Below, one piece after another: positions 8,021-16,780 of a DNA stretch of 64,000 bases. Position 1 is the first letter of the stretch, and the number at the start of each line of letters is the position of its first letter. The translations under genes and the position numbers were made by a program. The notes beneath the pieces were generated by a model that was not told the DNA's origin, ran no database searches, and worked only from the letters and a program-made list of their open reading frames with translations. The stretch is taken from NCBI RefSeq assembly GCF_008630535.1, contig NZ_VWPH01000004.1:310001-374000 (forward strand), written 5' to 3'. The stretch comes from Saccharopolyspora hirsuta (lineage in GTDB: Bacteria; Actinomycetota; Actinomycetes; Mycobacteriales; Pseudonocardiaceae).

Positions 8021-9657
8021 CAGTCGCTCACCCACGTGTCGTAGAAGTTCGGCCAGGAGTGCGCGTCGAAGGTCAGCCCGCCCACCCGCTGGCTCACCGC
8101 CGTGTCGCGCGGCGCCACGTAGATCGGCACGGTGTAGGCCTGCTCGACGACCCGCCGCTGGACCAACCGCTGCAGCTCGGCGATCCGGGCCCGGTCCGAG
8201 GTCGCGTCGATCTGGTCGAGCCAGCCGTCCAGCACCGGGTCGTGCACCCGGCCGCCGTTGGCGCCGCCGTCGGCGAACTGCTTGTCGGTGTGGAAGAGGT
8301 TGCGGAGCGCGCCGAGATCACCGCCGCCCCAGGAGAAGGCGAACATCCCGTAGTCGCCGGTGCGGGTGCGCCGCATGCTCGCCGCCGAGTCCAGCGGCAC
8401 GAGCACCAGCTCCACGCCGACCCGGCGCAGCTCGTCCTGCACCCCGATGTTCACCGTCTGGTTCTTGGTCGACACGAAGGACTGCACGAAGGGCATCTCG
8501 GCGGACAACCGCTGCCCGTTCCGGGTCCGGTAGCCCTGCTCGTCGCGCCCGGTGAACCCGGCCTCGTCCAACAACTTCCCGGCCAGCACCGGGTCGTAGC
8601 GCCAGCTGGACTCGACGCCCGGGTCGTACCCCGGTGTCGCCGGTGTCAGCGGTGACCAGGCGCGCTGGTACTCGCCCAGGAACACGCCCCGGGTGACCGC
8701 TTCGACGTCGATCGCGGCCTGCACCGCTCGGCGCACCCCCAGCTCGTCGAACGGCGGACGTTCGGTGTTCAGGTAGAAGGCGTACGGCGAACCCGGCGCG
8801 ATCGACCGGACCAGCTCCACGGTCTGGTGGGCGCGGACCGCGGGGAGCCGTTCCGCCGGGACCTGGTCGGCCACGTCCACCTGCCCGGACAGCACCGCGC
8901 CGGTGCGCGAGGAGTCCTCGGTGACGATCTCGACGACCAGCTGCTCCAGGTACGCCGGGCCGCGGTGCGCGGCCGTCTCGGGCCCCCACCGGTAGTCGTC
9001 CCGGCGGCGGAAGGTGGCGCGCTGACCCGCTCGCAGCGCGCTGAAGGTGAACGGGCCGGTGCTGACCGTGAACGGTCCGCCGGAGGCCAGGTCGTCGGGG
9101 TGCTCCTGCAGCATCCGCGGCGAGTGGAACCCGAGGAACGTGGTGCTCGCGGCGCCCAGGAACGACGAGTACGGGCGCTCGAAGTGCACCGCCACCGAGT
9201 GCCGCCCCAGCACCTCGGTGCCCGCGTAGGGCCCGATCAGCCCCGCGGCGCGGCGGGAAGCCGTCTCCGGGGCGGTGATGCGGTCGAAGTTCAGCCGCAC
9301 CGCCTCCGCGTCGAACGGGGTCCCGTCGCTGAACGTGACGTCCTCGCGCAGTTCGAAGGTGTACCGGCGCCCGTCCGGCGAGACCTGCCACGACCGGGCC
9401 AGCCAGGGCGCGAACGTCCCGTCCTCGCGCTGCACCACCAGCGAGTCGAACACGCCGCGCAGGATCAGCCCGGTCACGTCGGTCGAGGCGACGTGCGGAT
9501 CCCAGCTCTCGCTGTCGACCGCGGCGGCGTAGGTCAGGGTGCCGCCGCGGCGCGGCGGTCCGCCGGCCGCGATCGGCGCCGGCCTCGAACACGCCGACAC
9601 CACCGCCGCGGACATCCCGAGCGCCGCCAGGCGCAGCACTGAACGCCGGTCGTGCAT
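8020..9657 (-). CDS. ABC transporter substrate-binding lipoprotein (family 5, DppA/OppA-like)
   Basis: A 545-residue extracellular binding protein and the first gene of the operon. The N-terminus has a twin-arginine-like stretch (RRSVLRLAALG) and a lipobox VSAC with the lipidated Cys at residue 23, so it is membrane-anchored outside the cell. The family-5 signature follows: GGTLTYAAAVDSESWDPH, then GVFDSLVV, then WQVSPDGRRYTFELREDVTFSDGTPFDAEAV. The start is ATG 9657. It captures the compound passed to the permeases; the two oxygenases at the end of the operon suggest an organosulfur or similar compound rather than ordinary peptides, but binding specificity cannot be read. Confidence 0.92.
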   Translation of the reverse strand: MHDRRSVLRLAALGMSAAVVSACSRPAPIAAGGPPRRGGTLTYAAAVDSESWDPHVASTDVTGLILRGVFDSLVVQREDGTFAPWLARSWQVSPDGRRYTFELREDVTFSDGTPFDAEAVRLNFDRITAPETASRRAAGLIGPYAGTEVLGRHSVAVHFERPYSSFLGAASTTFLGFHSPRMLQEHPDDLASGGPFTVSTGPFTFSALRAGQRATFRRRDDYRWGPETAAHRGPAYLEQLVVEIVTEDSSRTGAVLSGQVDVADQVPAERLPAVRAHQTVELVRSIAPGSPYAFYLNTERPPFDELGVRRAVQAAIDVEAVTRGVFLGEYQRAWSPLTPATPGYDPGVESSWRYDPVLAGKLLDEAGFTGRDEQGYRTRNGQRLSAEMPFVQSFVSTKNQTVNIGVQDELRRVGVELVLVPLDSAASMRRTRTGDYGMFAFSWGGGDLGALRNLFHTDKQFADGGANGGRVHDPVLDGWLDQIDATSDRARIAELQRLVQRRVVEQAYTVPIYVAPRDTAVSQRVGGLTFDAHSWPNFYDTWVSD

Positions 9658-10270
9658 CGACCTACTTCCCTCGCTGATCGGTGACTTTCGCCGGACCCCG
9701 CCGTCGGGCGGCGCATTCCGCCCGCCGCGGGCGGTCGTCGGCGCATCCGCCGCCCCAGTCTGGCCCGATCAGCCCGCACCCGACCCCCTTGTTCCGCCCC
9801 CTACTCCCCCCAGTCCGCGCACCGCACGATCGGCGCGCCGAGCTGGCAAATGAGGAAATCTCCTTTTCACGGAAATGTCACGTCCTCTTCCCCGCGACGA
9901 GTGCGGGTACCGCCGATCAGCGGCGCGGCGAACTCCGGAGAAAGTGGGCCGAATGCGCCAACCGCCGCTGGACGGGGCAATTTCCGTCCCAGGAAATGGA
10001 ACTCACCCGAATCTCCGCGCGTTTTGATACGCCGAACGAGTAGTTTTTGCGCTGGTGCAATTGGAGGGGGACCGGCCCGGCGGGGCGGACGCGGGGACGA
10101 ACAGCGGGAGGAAGCGCGGCACGATGTCGACGAGGACGAGTTCCCACGGCACTTCGCGGAACAGGCGTGGGCCGCACCGGTCCGGCCAACGCCCTGGGGG
10201 GCACCTGCGCACGACGAACGCCACCGCAACGGCCAATCGGTTGATCCAGTCGACGTCCTGGGGAGATCCC
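9658..10270. other. Divergent intergenic region between the ABC operon and the SARP gene
   Basis: These 613 bp are flanked by starts pointing outwards, so both promoters should lie here. I found no convincing protein gene. The middle is AT-richer than its surroundings. GGAAAT occurs at 9854-9859, 9871-9876 and 9992-9997, with its complement ATTTCC at 9980-9985. The last two form a perfect inverted repeat, ATTTCC-N6-GGAAAT. These are candidate binding sites for the SARP or another regulator. No clean -35/-10 pair stood out. Confidence 0.5.
9980..9997. promoter_or_regulatory. Inverted repeat ATTTCC-N6-GGAAAT
   Basis: Perfect 6-bp arms around GTCCCA, in the promoter region of the SARP gene and 274 bp upstream of its start. 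Two further GGAAAT copies lie at 9854 and 9871. Candidate operator only; no bound protein is known. Confidence 0.4.
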
Positions 10271-12991
10271 ATGCAGTTCAACGTGCTCGGCCCGCTGGAA
10301 TTGCGCGTGGCGGGCGAACCGGTGCCGCTGGGCGGTCTCAAACAGCGCTCCACTCTCGGCTACCTGCTGCTGAACGCGAACAAGGCCGTGGCGACGAGCC
10401 AATTGCTGCGCGCGCTGTGGGGCGACCGCACCCCGCCGACCGCCCGCAAGATGCTGCAGAACGCCGTCTCCGGCCTGCGCACCATGCTCGCCAGCCACGG
10501 CACCGGCGACGCGGAGGTGCTCACCCACGCCCCCGGTTACCTGCTGCGGGTGGGCGACGACCGGGTGGACCTCTCGCGCTTCCACGCGATCGTCGAGGAG
10601 GGGCGCACCGAACTCGCGTCCGGTTCCTGGAACTCCGCCGCGCGGACGCTGCGCCGGGCCCTCGAGCTGTGGCGGGGGCCCGCGCTGGCCGACCTGGTCG
10701 AAACCGGGATCGACTGGCCGGAGCTGACCGCGCTGCAGAACTCGCGGCTGGCCGCCCTGGAGGACTACGTCGAGGCCGAGCTGGCCGCCGGACGTCATCA
10801 CGAGGTGGTCGCCGAGCTGGAGACCGCGGTCGAGACCGAGCCGCCGCGCGAGAAGCTGTGCGGGCAGCTGATGCTCGCGCTGTACCGGTGCGGTCGCCAG
10901 GCCGACGCGTTGAGCGTCTACCGCCGGACCCGCACCAGGCTGATCAGCGAGTTCGGGCTCGACCCCGGTCACCAGCTGCAGCAGCTCGAACGCGCGATCC
11001 TCAACCAGGACCCGAGCCTCACCCGGGGTCCGGCCGGTCCGGTGCGCAGCGCTCCGCACGTCCCGCGCCCGCGCGAGGAGATCACCGCGCTGCCCGCCCG
11101 CCCCAGCGCCGAGCGCCCGCCCGCCCCGCCGATCACCGAGCGCAAATGGGTCAGCGCGCTGCTGGTGCAGACCGAACCCACCCGCACCGCCAGCGGCGGG
11201 CACGACCCGGAGGACGTCGACCAGACGTTCCGGCAGCTCACCTCGATCCTCCGCGAGGAGGTGAGCCGGTTCGGCGGAACCCTGCACAGCGCGTTCGGCG
11301 CGGTGTGGTTAGCCGCGTTCGGCGTCCGCCGCACCTACGAGGACGACGCGGAACGGGCCATCCGCGCCGGTTTCGCGATCCGCCGCCGCCTGGAATCGCA
11401 GCCGGGCGTGGCCGCGCGGGTGGCGGTGGCGACCGGGGAAGCGCTGGTGACCAACCCGCCGGGTGGTGCTCAGGCCGAGGTCTCCGGCGACGTGCTGGAG
11501 TCCTGCATGCGGTTGCTGGGCTCGGTGCGCCCCGGGGAGATGCGGGTCTGCGACACCACCCGGCTGGCCAGCCGCGGCGCCGTCACCTACGCCGATTCCG
11601 GTCCCTCCGCCGGTGATGTCATCGCGGTGCGCCCGGAGCACGAGGCGGCCACGATCAGCCTGCCGTTCGTGGCCCGGGAGCGGGAGCAGGCCACGCTCGA
11701 CCGGCTGCTCGACGACGTCCGGGAACGGCGGTCGCCGCAGCTGGTCACCCTGCTCGGCGAACCGGGCATCGGCAAGAGCCGCCTGATCAACGAGTTCCGC
11801 CTGGCCGCCGAGGCGTCCGGCCGGGCGCGCTGCCTGGTCGGCCGCACGCCGCGGTTCGGCTGGAACGCGCCGCTGACCGCGCTGGCGGACGTGGTGAAGT
11901 CCTACTGCGGCATCTCCCCCGGCGACAGCACCGCGACCGCGGTGCGGAAGCTGAGCCACCACGTGCAGCAGCTCTCCGACGACGCGGAGACCACCGAGTG
12001 GCTGCTGACCCACCTGCGCCCGCTCGCCGGTCTGCAGGACGACTCGCGCGGACCGGACGAGGTCGGCGAGGCCTTCGAGGCGTGGCGCCGCTTCCTGGAG
12101 GAGATGGCCGCCCGCGAACCGCTGGTCGTGGTGCTGGAGGACCTGCAGTCGGCCGACGAGACGTTGCTGAACTTCGCGGCCGACCTGGACGAGCGGCTCG
12201 GGCCGGTGCCGCTGCTGGTGATCGCGACCGCCCGCCCGGAGCTGCTGCGCCGCCGCCCGTCCTGGGGGTGCGGCAAGCGCGACGTCACCACGCTCACCGT
12301 CGGCCCGCTGTCGCGGGACGCGACCTGGCGCCTGCTGGAGTCCCTGCTGGCCCGGCACGGCCTGTGCCACCGGCTGACCAGCGGTGCGCCGCACATCGAC
12401 GAGAGCCGCCTCCGCCGGGAGCTGATCGACCGGGTGGGCGGGAACCCGCTGTTCGCCGCGGAGCACGTGCGGATGCTGCGCAACGAGCTCCTGCCCGGCC
12501 GCGAACTGGCGATCCCCTCCCTGGCCATCTCGGGCGCCGCCCCGTCACCGAGCACGTCCCCGGACTGCCCGGTGCGGCTGCCGCAGTCGGTCTACAACAT
12601 CATCGCCGCCCGGTTGGACACGCTGTCGCGCACGGAGAAGTCGGTGCTGCAGAACGCGGCGGTGTTCGACCGCGTCGGCTGGGCCGAACCGATCGCCGCG
12701 ATCAGCGGGCTCGGCCGCGGCGAGGTCACCGACCACCTGCACTACCTGGAGCAGCGCGGGTTCCTGGCGCGCACCCGGGAGCGCTCCCGGCAGGGCGAGG
12801 TCAAGTACGAGTTCCGCCACAGCCTGGTCCGCGACGTCGCCTACTCCCAGCTGCCCCGCCCCGACCGCGCCGAGAAGCACCAGCGCTGCGCCGCCTGGCT
12901 CGACGGGTCGGCCACCGAGAACGCCGAACTGCTGGAGCACCACAGCCAGCGCGGCGAGCTGACCTTCCGCACCAGCAGCACGCGGGACTGA
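10271..12991 (+). CDS. SARP/AfsR-family regulator with BTAD, degenerate nucleotide-cyclase and AAA ATPase domains
   Basis: A 906-residue regulator. Residues 1-90 are an OmpR-type winged helix (MQFNVLGPLELRVAGEPVPLGG, then LLRALWGDRTPPTA). Residues 95-240 are the BTAD helical domain (LSRFHAIVEEGR to SVYRRTRTRLISEFGLDPG). Residues 290-450 resemble a class III nucleotide cyclase, but the two metal-binding Asp positions are Gln300 and Ala344, so it should be inactive. An AAA/STAND ATPase follows, with Walker A GEPGIGKS at 496-503 and a Walker B-like LVVVLEDLQSAD. Codon 347 (11309-11311) is TTA, the only in-frame TTA I noticed in the window; it suggests control by the bldA tRNA. The start at 10271 has GGGGAGA before it. 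Such regulators often switch on secondary metabolism, but no biosynthetic cluster is adjacent. Confidence 0.88.
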   Translation: MQFNVLGPLELRVAGEPVPLGGLKQRSTLGYLLLNANKAVATSQLLRALWGDRTPPTARKMLQNAVSGLRTMLASHGTGDAEVLTHAPGYLLRVGDDRVDLSRFHAIVEEGRTELASGSWNSAARTLRRALELWRGPALADLVETGIDWPELTALQNSRLAALEDYVEAELAAGRHHEVVAELETAVETEPPREKLCGQLMLALYRCGRQADALSVYRRTRTRLISEFGLDPGHQLQQLERAILNQDPSLTRGPAGPVRSAPHVPRPREEITALPARPSAERPPAPPITERKWVSALLVQTEPTRTASGGHDPEDVDQTFRQLTSILREEVSRFGGTLHSAFGAVWLAAFGVRRTYEDDAERAIRAGFAIRRRLESQPGVAARVAVATGEALVTNPPGGAQAEVSGDVLESCMRLLGSVRPGEMRVCDTTRLASRGAVTYADSGPSAGDVIAVRPEHEAATISLPFVAREREQATLDRLLDDVRERRSPQLVTLLGEPGIGKSRLINEFRLAAEASGRARCLVGRTPRFGWNAPLTALADVVKSYCGISPGDSTATAVRKLSHHVQQLSDDAETTEWLLTHLRPLAGLQDDSRGPDEVGEAFEAWRRFLEEMAAREPLVVVLEDLQSADETLLNFAADLDERLGPVPLLVIATARPELLRRRPSWGCGKRDVTTLTVGPLSRDATWRLLESLLARHGLCHRLTSGAPHIDESRLRRELIDRVGGNPLFAAEHVRMLRNELLPGRELAIPSLAISGAAPSPSTSPDCPVRLPQSVYNIIAARLDTLSRTEKSVLQNAAVFDRVGWAEPIAAISGLGRGEVTDHLHYLEQRGFLARTRERSRQGEVKYEFRHSLVRDVAYSQLPRPDRAEKHQRCAAWLDGSATENAELLEHHSQRGELTFRTSSTRD

Positions 12992-13009
12992 GGGCGCGCG
13001 GACGAGGCG

Positions 13010-13411
13010 CTAGCCAGCCTTCTGCGCTGCGCTCTCGTCCGCGCCGTCGTACGCCTGCCGCGCGAGCTCGATGGCCGTCTCGTGCCGCTGCGCCCAGTCG
13101 GTGAGCGCGGTCAGCGCCTCGCACAGCTCCGCAGCGATGTCGGTGAGGGCGTACTCGACCTTCGGCGGCACGGTGGAGTACACGGTCCGGGCCAGCAACC
13201 CGTCCCGCTCCAGGTTCCGCAGCGTCAGGGTGAGCATGCGACGGCTGATGCCGGGGACCGCCCGCTCCAGCTCGGTGTAGCGGATGGGTCCGTGCGACGC
13301 GGCGAGCAGCACCCCGATGCTCCACTTGCCGCTCACCCGCTCGACCACCTCGCTCAGCCGGCAGGCGTGATCGCCCGAGCGCTGATTCCGGTCCCTGCTG
13401 TCCGCGGTCAT
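13010..13411 (-). CDS. HxlR-family winged-helix regulator
   Basis: A 133-residue one-domain regulator. ACRLSEVVERVSGKWSIGVLLAA, then IRYTELERAVPGISRRMLTLTLRNLERDGLLART and KVEYALTDIA, is the standard HxlR winged helix with its early Cys. The ATG at 13411 gives the usual length; a longer in-frame extension has no family resemblance. It lies 163 bp downstream of the 2-oxoacid dehydrogenase operon on the same strand and may have its own promoter in that gap. HxlR members respond to aldehydes, redox stress or electrophiles. The target is unknown. Confidence 0.85.
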   Translation of the reverse strand: MTADSRDRNQRSGDHACRLSEVVERVSGKWSIGVLLAASHGPIRYTELERAVPGISRRMLTLTLRNLERDGLLARTVYSTVPPKVEYALTDIAAELCEALTALTDWAQRHETAIELARQAYDGADESAAQKAG

Positions 13412-13574
13412 GGCCTGCAACCTCCGGTCTGGCACCAGCTCCTCCACCACCACCCTAAGCCGGCGCGCGGCGGCGTGGGGACTGGCCCGCGAGGGTGCCC
13501 GACCTGTGAGATCCCCGCCGCGAACGCGCACCGCGGCGGCCACCTGCGTCGAGGCGGACGCCGCGGTGCACGCA

Positions 13575-14219
13575 TCAGCGGTCGAAGAACTCGGTCGCGG
13601 CTTCCTTGAAGCGTCGGCTGGACACCGCGTTGAGGTGGTTGCGGCGGCCGAGGGAGACGAACGGCGCGTCGAACCCGGCGGCGACCTCCGGTGCGTCCGC
13701 GGCGATCTCGTCCTGATCCCCGGCGGCGAAGAGCACGGGGACGGGCGGTGGGCCCTCGAGCCGGTGGCCCGCCACCTCCTCGATGCACGCGTCCAGGCCG
13801 CCTGCGGACAGCGCCTCCGCCACGCCCCGCATCGAGTCGCGGTCGGCGGCTCGGCCGCCGATGCCGCCGAGGGCGAGCCGCCGGACCCGGCCGGGCGCCA
13901 GCTTCGCCAGCTCCCAGCCGACCAGTCCGCCCATCGAGTAGGTCACCGCATCCACAGTGGACACACCAGTTTCGTCCAGCGCGGCCAGGACGTCGCGGGC
14001 CAGCGCCTCCGGGGAGTACCCGGAACCGGGCCGGTCGCTCCGGCCGTGCCCGCGCAGGTCGACCAGGACGTGACCGCGGTCGGCGAGGGCGCGCACCCAG
14101 CCGGTGCGCACCCAGGTGCTCTCGCCGTCCGACGCGAAGCCGTGGATCAGCAGCACCGGCGCCGGGCCGGGCGCGGAGTCGCACCAGATCTTCGTGCCGT
14201 CCCCGGTGGTGGCGAACAC
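13575..14219 (-). CDS. Alpha/beta-fold hydrolase (possible detached acyltransferase half of an AcoC-like E2)
   Basis: A 214-residue alpha/beta hydrolase. The oxyanion-hole motif is LLIHGFASDG, the nucleophile elbow is TYSMGG, an acidic residue lies in AAGDQDE, and the catalytic His is in RRNHLNAV. The start is GTG 14219, just after the TGA of the lipoyl gene (TGACCGTG), and in a different frame. It is last in the E1 alpha, E1 beta, lipoyl operon. In some acetoin dehydrogenase systems (AcoC) the E2 is a lipoyl domain fused to an alpha/beta hydrolase; here these two parts are adjacent separate genes in the same order. It may be an acyltransferase or thioesterase working with the lipoyl protein. 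Confidence 0.78.
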   Translation of the reverse strand: MFATTGDGTKIWCDSAPGPAPVLLIHGFASDGESTWVRTGWVRALADRGHVLVDLRGHGRSDRPGSGYSPEALARDVLAALDETGVSTVDAVTYSMGGLVGWELAKLAPGRVRRLALGGIGGRAADRDSMRGVAEALSAGGLDACIEEVAGHRLEGPPPVPVLFAAGDQDEIAADAPEVAAGFDAPFVSLGRRNHLNAVSSRRFKEAATEFFDR

Positions 14220-14221
14220 GG

Positions 14222-14545
14222 TCAGTCCTCCGGCGGGGTCAGGCGGACCCGCCGCTGCGGCTTCTTCTCCTCGGGGACGGTCCCCACGATGCCCGCCTGC
14301 TCGTCGGAGACGGTGAAGGTCACCAGCGACTCGCCGACCGCCAGCTCCTCGTCCGCGCCGACGTGCAGCCGCGCGACCCAGCCGGACTGCGGCGACGGGA
14401 TCTCCACCGCCGACTTGGTCGTCTCCAGCTCGACCAGCGGGGCGTTGCGCTCCACCCAGTCGCCCTCCTCGACCAGCCACTCCAGCACGCGGGCGCTGAT
14501 CAGGCCCTCACCCAGGTCGGGCAGCGGAAAGGTCACTTCAGCCAC
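14222..14545 (-). CDS. Free-standing lipoyl-domain protein (E2 N-terminal domain)
   Basis: A 107-residue protein consisting of one biotinyl/lipoyl domain: PLPDLGEGLISARVLEWLV, then the lipoylation turn ELETTKSAVEIPSP with the modified Lys at residue 45, then GWVARLHVGADEELAVGESL. A normal E2 has over 350 residues including a catalytic core with HxxxDG; nothing like that follows here, as the frame stops at 14222 and an alpha/beta hydrolase begins in another frame. It overlaps the E1 beta gene by 8 bp. It should carry the acyl group made by the E1 subunits. Either a true two-gene E2 or the result of a frameshift in an AcoC-like fusion. Confidence 0.85.
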   Translation of the reverse strand: MAEVTFPLPDLGEGLISARVLEWLVEEGDWVERNAPLVELETTKSAVEIPSPQSGWVARLHVGADEELAVGESLVTFTVSDEQAGIVGTVPEEKKPQRRVRLTPPED

Positions 14546-15524
14546 GGCGGTACTCCAATGTGGTCTGGACGGCGGTCAGGATGCGGTCGGCGCTGGGCAG
14601 GTACTCGTCCTCCAGCGCGCCCGACGGGTAGGGCACGTCGAAGCCGGTGACCCGCTGCACCGGCGCGCGCAGGTCGCCGAAGCAGCGCTCGGTGACCAGC
14701 GCGGAGACCTCGGCGCCGAGCCCGGCGGTCAGCGGGGCCTCGTGGACCACGACCGCGCGGCGGGTCTTCGCCACGGACGCGGCCAGGCCGTCGACGTCGA
14801 TCGGCTTGAGCCAGCGCAGGTCCACGACCTCCAGCTCGACGCCGTCCTCCGCGGCGAGCTCGGCGACCTGCAGGCACCGGGCCACCATCGCGCCCCAGGC
14901 GACGAGCGTGGCGTGCTTGCCCGCGCGCACCACCCGGCTGGTGCCCGGCGGCACCGGCGGGACCGGTTCGGACGGGTCGAAGAACTCCCGCTGCCAGTAG
15001 CGGGGTTTGGGCTCCATGAAGATCACCGGGTCGGGGTCGGCGATCGCCTGCCGCAGCAGGTGGTAGCCCTCCGACGGCGTGGACGGCGACACCACCTTCA
15101 GGCCGGGCACGTGCGCGAACAGCGCCTCCAGGCTCTCCCCGTGGTGCTCCGGCGCGCGGATGCCGCCGAAGCTGGGCAGCCGCAGCGTGATCGGCATGTT
15201 CAGCACGCCCCGGCTGCGGTAGTGCATGCGCGCCACCTGGTTCACGATCTGGTCGAGCGCCGGGTAGCTGAAACCGTCGAACTGGATCTCCGGGACCGGG
15301 CGCCAGCCGTGCATCGCCAGCCCGACCGCCGTGCCCATGATCGCCGATTCGGCCAGCGGCGTGTCGAAGACCCGGTCGCCGAACTTGGCCTTCAGCCCGT
15401 CGGTCACCCGGAACACGCCGCCGAGCGTGCCGACGTCCTGCCCGAACACCAGCACCCGGTCGTCGTCCTCGCACGCGTGCTGCAGGGCCAGGTTGAGCGC
15501 CTGCTGCAGGGACAGCTCAGGCAT
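14538..15524 (-). CDS. 2-oxoacid dehydrogenase E1 component, beta subunit
   Basis: A 328-residue thiamine-diphosphate-dependent E1 beta subunit. It has the family landmarks VFGQDVGTLGGVFRVTDGL, FDTPLAESAIMGTAVGLAMHG, the FDGFSYPALDQIVNQVARM helix, and RAPEHHGESLEALFAHVPGLKVVSPSTP, followed by the C-terminal transketolase domain with VVHEAPLTAGLGAEV. It overlaps both neighbours by 8 bp and forms the alpha2beta2 decarboxylase with the E1 alpha. Sequence features fit pyruvate- or branched-chain-type enzymes. Confidence 0.92.
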   Translation of the reverse strand: MPELSLQQALNLALQHACEDDDRVLVFGQDVGTLGGVFRVTDGLKAKFGDRVFDTPLAESAIMGTAVGLAMHGWRPVPEIQFDGFSYPALDQIVNQVARMHYRSRGVLNMPITLRLPSFGGIRAPEHHGESLEALFAHVPGLKVVSPSTPSEGYHLLRQAIADPDPVIFMEPKPRYWQREFFDPSEPVPPVPPGTSRVVRAGKHATLVAWGAMVARCLQVAELAAEDGVELEVVDLRWLKPIDVDGLAASVAKTRRAVVVHEAPLTAGLGAEVSALVTERCFGDLRAPVQRVTGFDVPYPSGALEDEYLPSADRILTAVQTTLEYRRG

Positions 15525-16488
15525 CGAGGGACTCCTTCCACGCCCGCTGCTGCTCCAGCAGGGCCTTCGTGGGCTCGCGGTAGACGAACGAGAACAGCTC
15601 CGCCGCGTCCGGCGCGGCGGAGGCCTGCAGGCCCTCGCGGATCTCGCGCACCACGGCGGCGGCGTGCTCCTCTGCCGCGGCGACGTCGTCGGCGGAGAGC
15701 TGCTTCGCGGCCACCGCCAGCGGGTCGCGGTCGGTCCACGCCTGCTCGTCCTCCAGCGTCCGGTAGCGACCGGGATCGTCCGAAGTGGAGTGCGGGCCCA
15801 CCCGGTAGGTCATCGCCTCGATCACCGTCGGGCCGCCGCCGTCGCGCGCCCGGTCCAGCGCGGCGCGGGTCGCCTCGAACACCGCGACCACGTCGTTGCC
15901 GTCGACGCGGTGCCCCTCGATGCCGTACCCGGCGGCGCGGGCGGCGACCGAACCACCGGCCACCTGCCGCTCGGTGGGCACCGAGATCGCCCAGCCGTTG
16001 TTCTGGCAGAAGAACACCACCGGCAGCTGGTAGACCCCGGCGAAGTTCATCGCCTCGTGCACATCGCCCTGCGAGCTGGCGCCGTCGCCGAAGTAGGAGA
16101 TCGCCGCGCCGCCGGTCTGGTCCAGCTTCGCGCCCATCGCCCAGCCCACGGCGTGCGTCACGGGCCCGCCGACGACCGCGTTGATCGGCGCCAGGCGCGA
16201 CGTCCGCGGGTCGTAGAGCCCGCCGTGCCAGGTGTTGAGGTGCGTGGCCAGGTAGGCGACGAGATCGACGCCCATCGCGACCGCGGCGCCGATGTCGCGG
16301 TAGCCGGGGAACGCGAAGTCCCGGTTCAGGTCGAGGGCGGCAGCGCTGCCCACCTGCGCGGCCTCCTGCCCCTTCGCCGGCGCGTAGGCGGGGAAGACGC
16401 CTTGGCGCTGCAGCGCGATTGCCTCCTCGTCGAGGCGCCGCGCCACCAGCATCAGTCGGTGCAGCGCGCGGAGATCAGCTGTGTGCAT
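15517..16488 (-). CDS. 2-oxoacid dehydrogenase E1 component, alpha subunit
   Basis: A 323-residue ThDP-binding subunit. The cofactor motif starts at GDGASSQGDVHEAMNFAG and ends with FFCQNNGWAISVP. The active-site loop reads YRVGPHSTSDDPGRYRT, which favours the branched-chain/actinobacterial pyruvate type over the acetoin type, even though the E2 parts downstream look AcoC-like. The start at 16488 (MHTADLRALHRLMLVARRLDEEA) gives normal length. It is the first gene of the operon, and the promoter should lie in the 395-bp region shared with the divergent MFS gene. It decarboxylates a 2-oxoacid and passes the acyl group to the lipoyl protein; the natural substrate is undetermined. Confidence 0.9.
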   Translation of the reverse strand: MHTADLRALHRLMLVARRLDEEAIALQRQGVFPAYAPAKGQEAAQVGSAAALDLNRDFAFPGYRDIGAAVAMGVDLVAYLATHLNTWHGGLYDPRTSRLAPINAVVGGPVTHAVGWAMGAKLDQTGGAAISYFGDGASSQGDVHEAMNFAGVYQLPVVFFCQNNGWAISVPTERQVAGGSVAARAAGYGIEGHRVDGNDVVAVFEATRAALDRARDGGGPTVIEAMTYRVGPHSTSDDPGRYRTLEDEQAWTDRDPLAVAAKQLSADDVAAAEEHAAAVVREIREGLQASAAPDAAELFSFVYREPTKALLEQQRAWKESLDA

Positions 16489-16780
16489 GCCCGGAAGAGT
16501 GCGCAACCACCGCCGGACCGTGCAAGAGTCACCCCTCAGGCTGATCACTGTGCTCGATCTGACCGGCGATATGCCGTTTTCACTGGACAAATTGCCCTGT
16601 GAACAGCCTCGGCGGCAGCGTTGACCAGCTGACCCACCTCGCCTCGGCAGCGCGGGCCAACGTATATGACGCTCCGCCGGACACCCGCGCCTCCCGCGCC
16701 ACCGACCGGGAGCGGGCCGCGAGTGGTTTTCCCCGCGAAGCAACCCGGTCCGGGGCTTCCGGTGCCCGGTCGGCCGACCA

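Noticed and set aside
10055..10270. N-terminal extension of the SARP regulator
   Set aside because: The extra 72 residues are Arg/Thr/Gly-rich and unlike the family, which begins at the MQFNVLGPLELR-type sequence.
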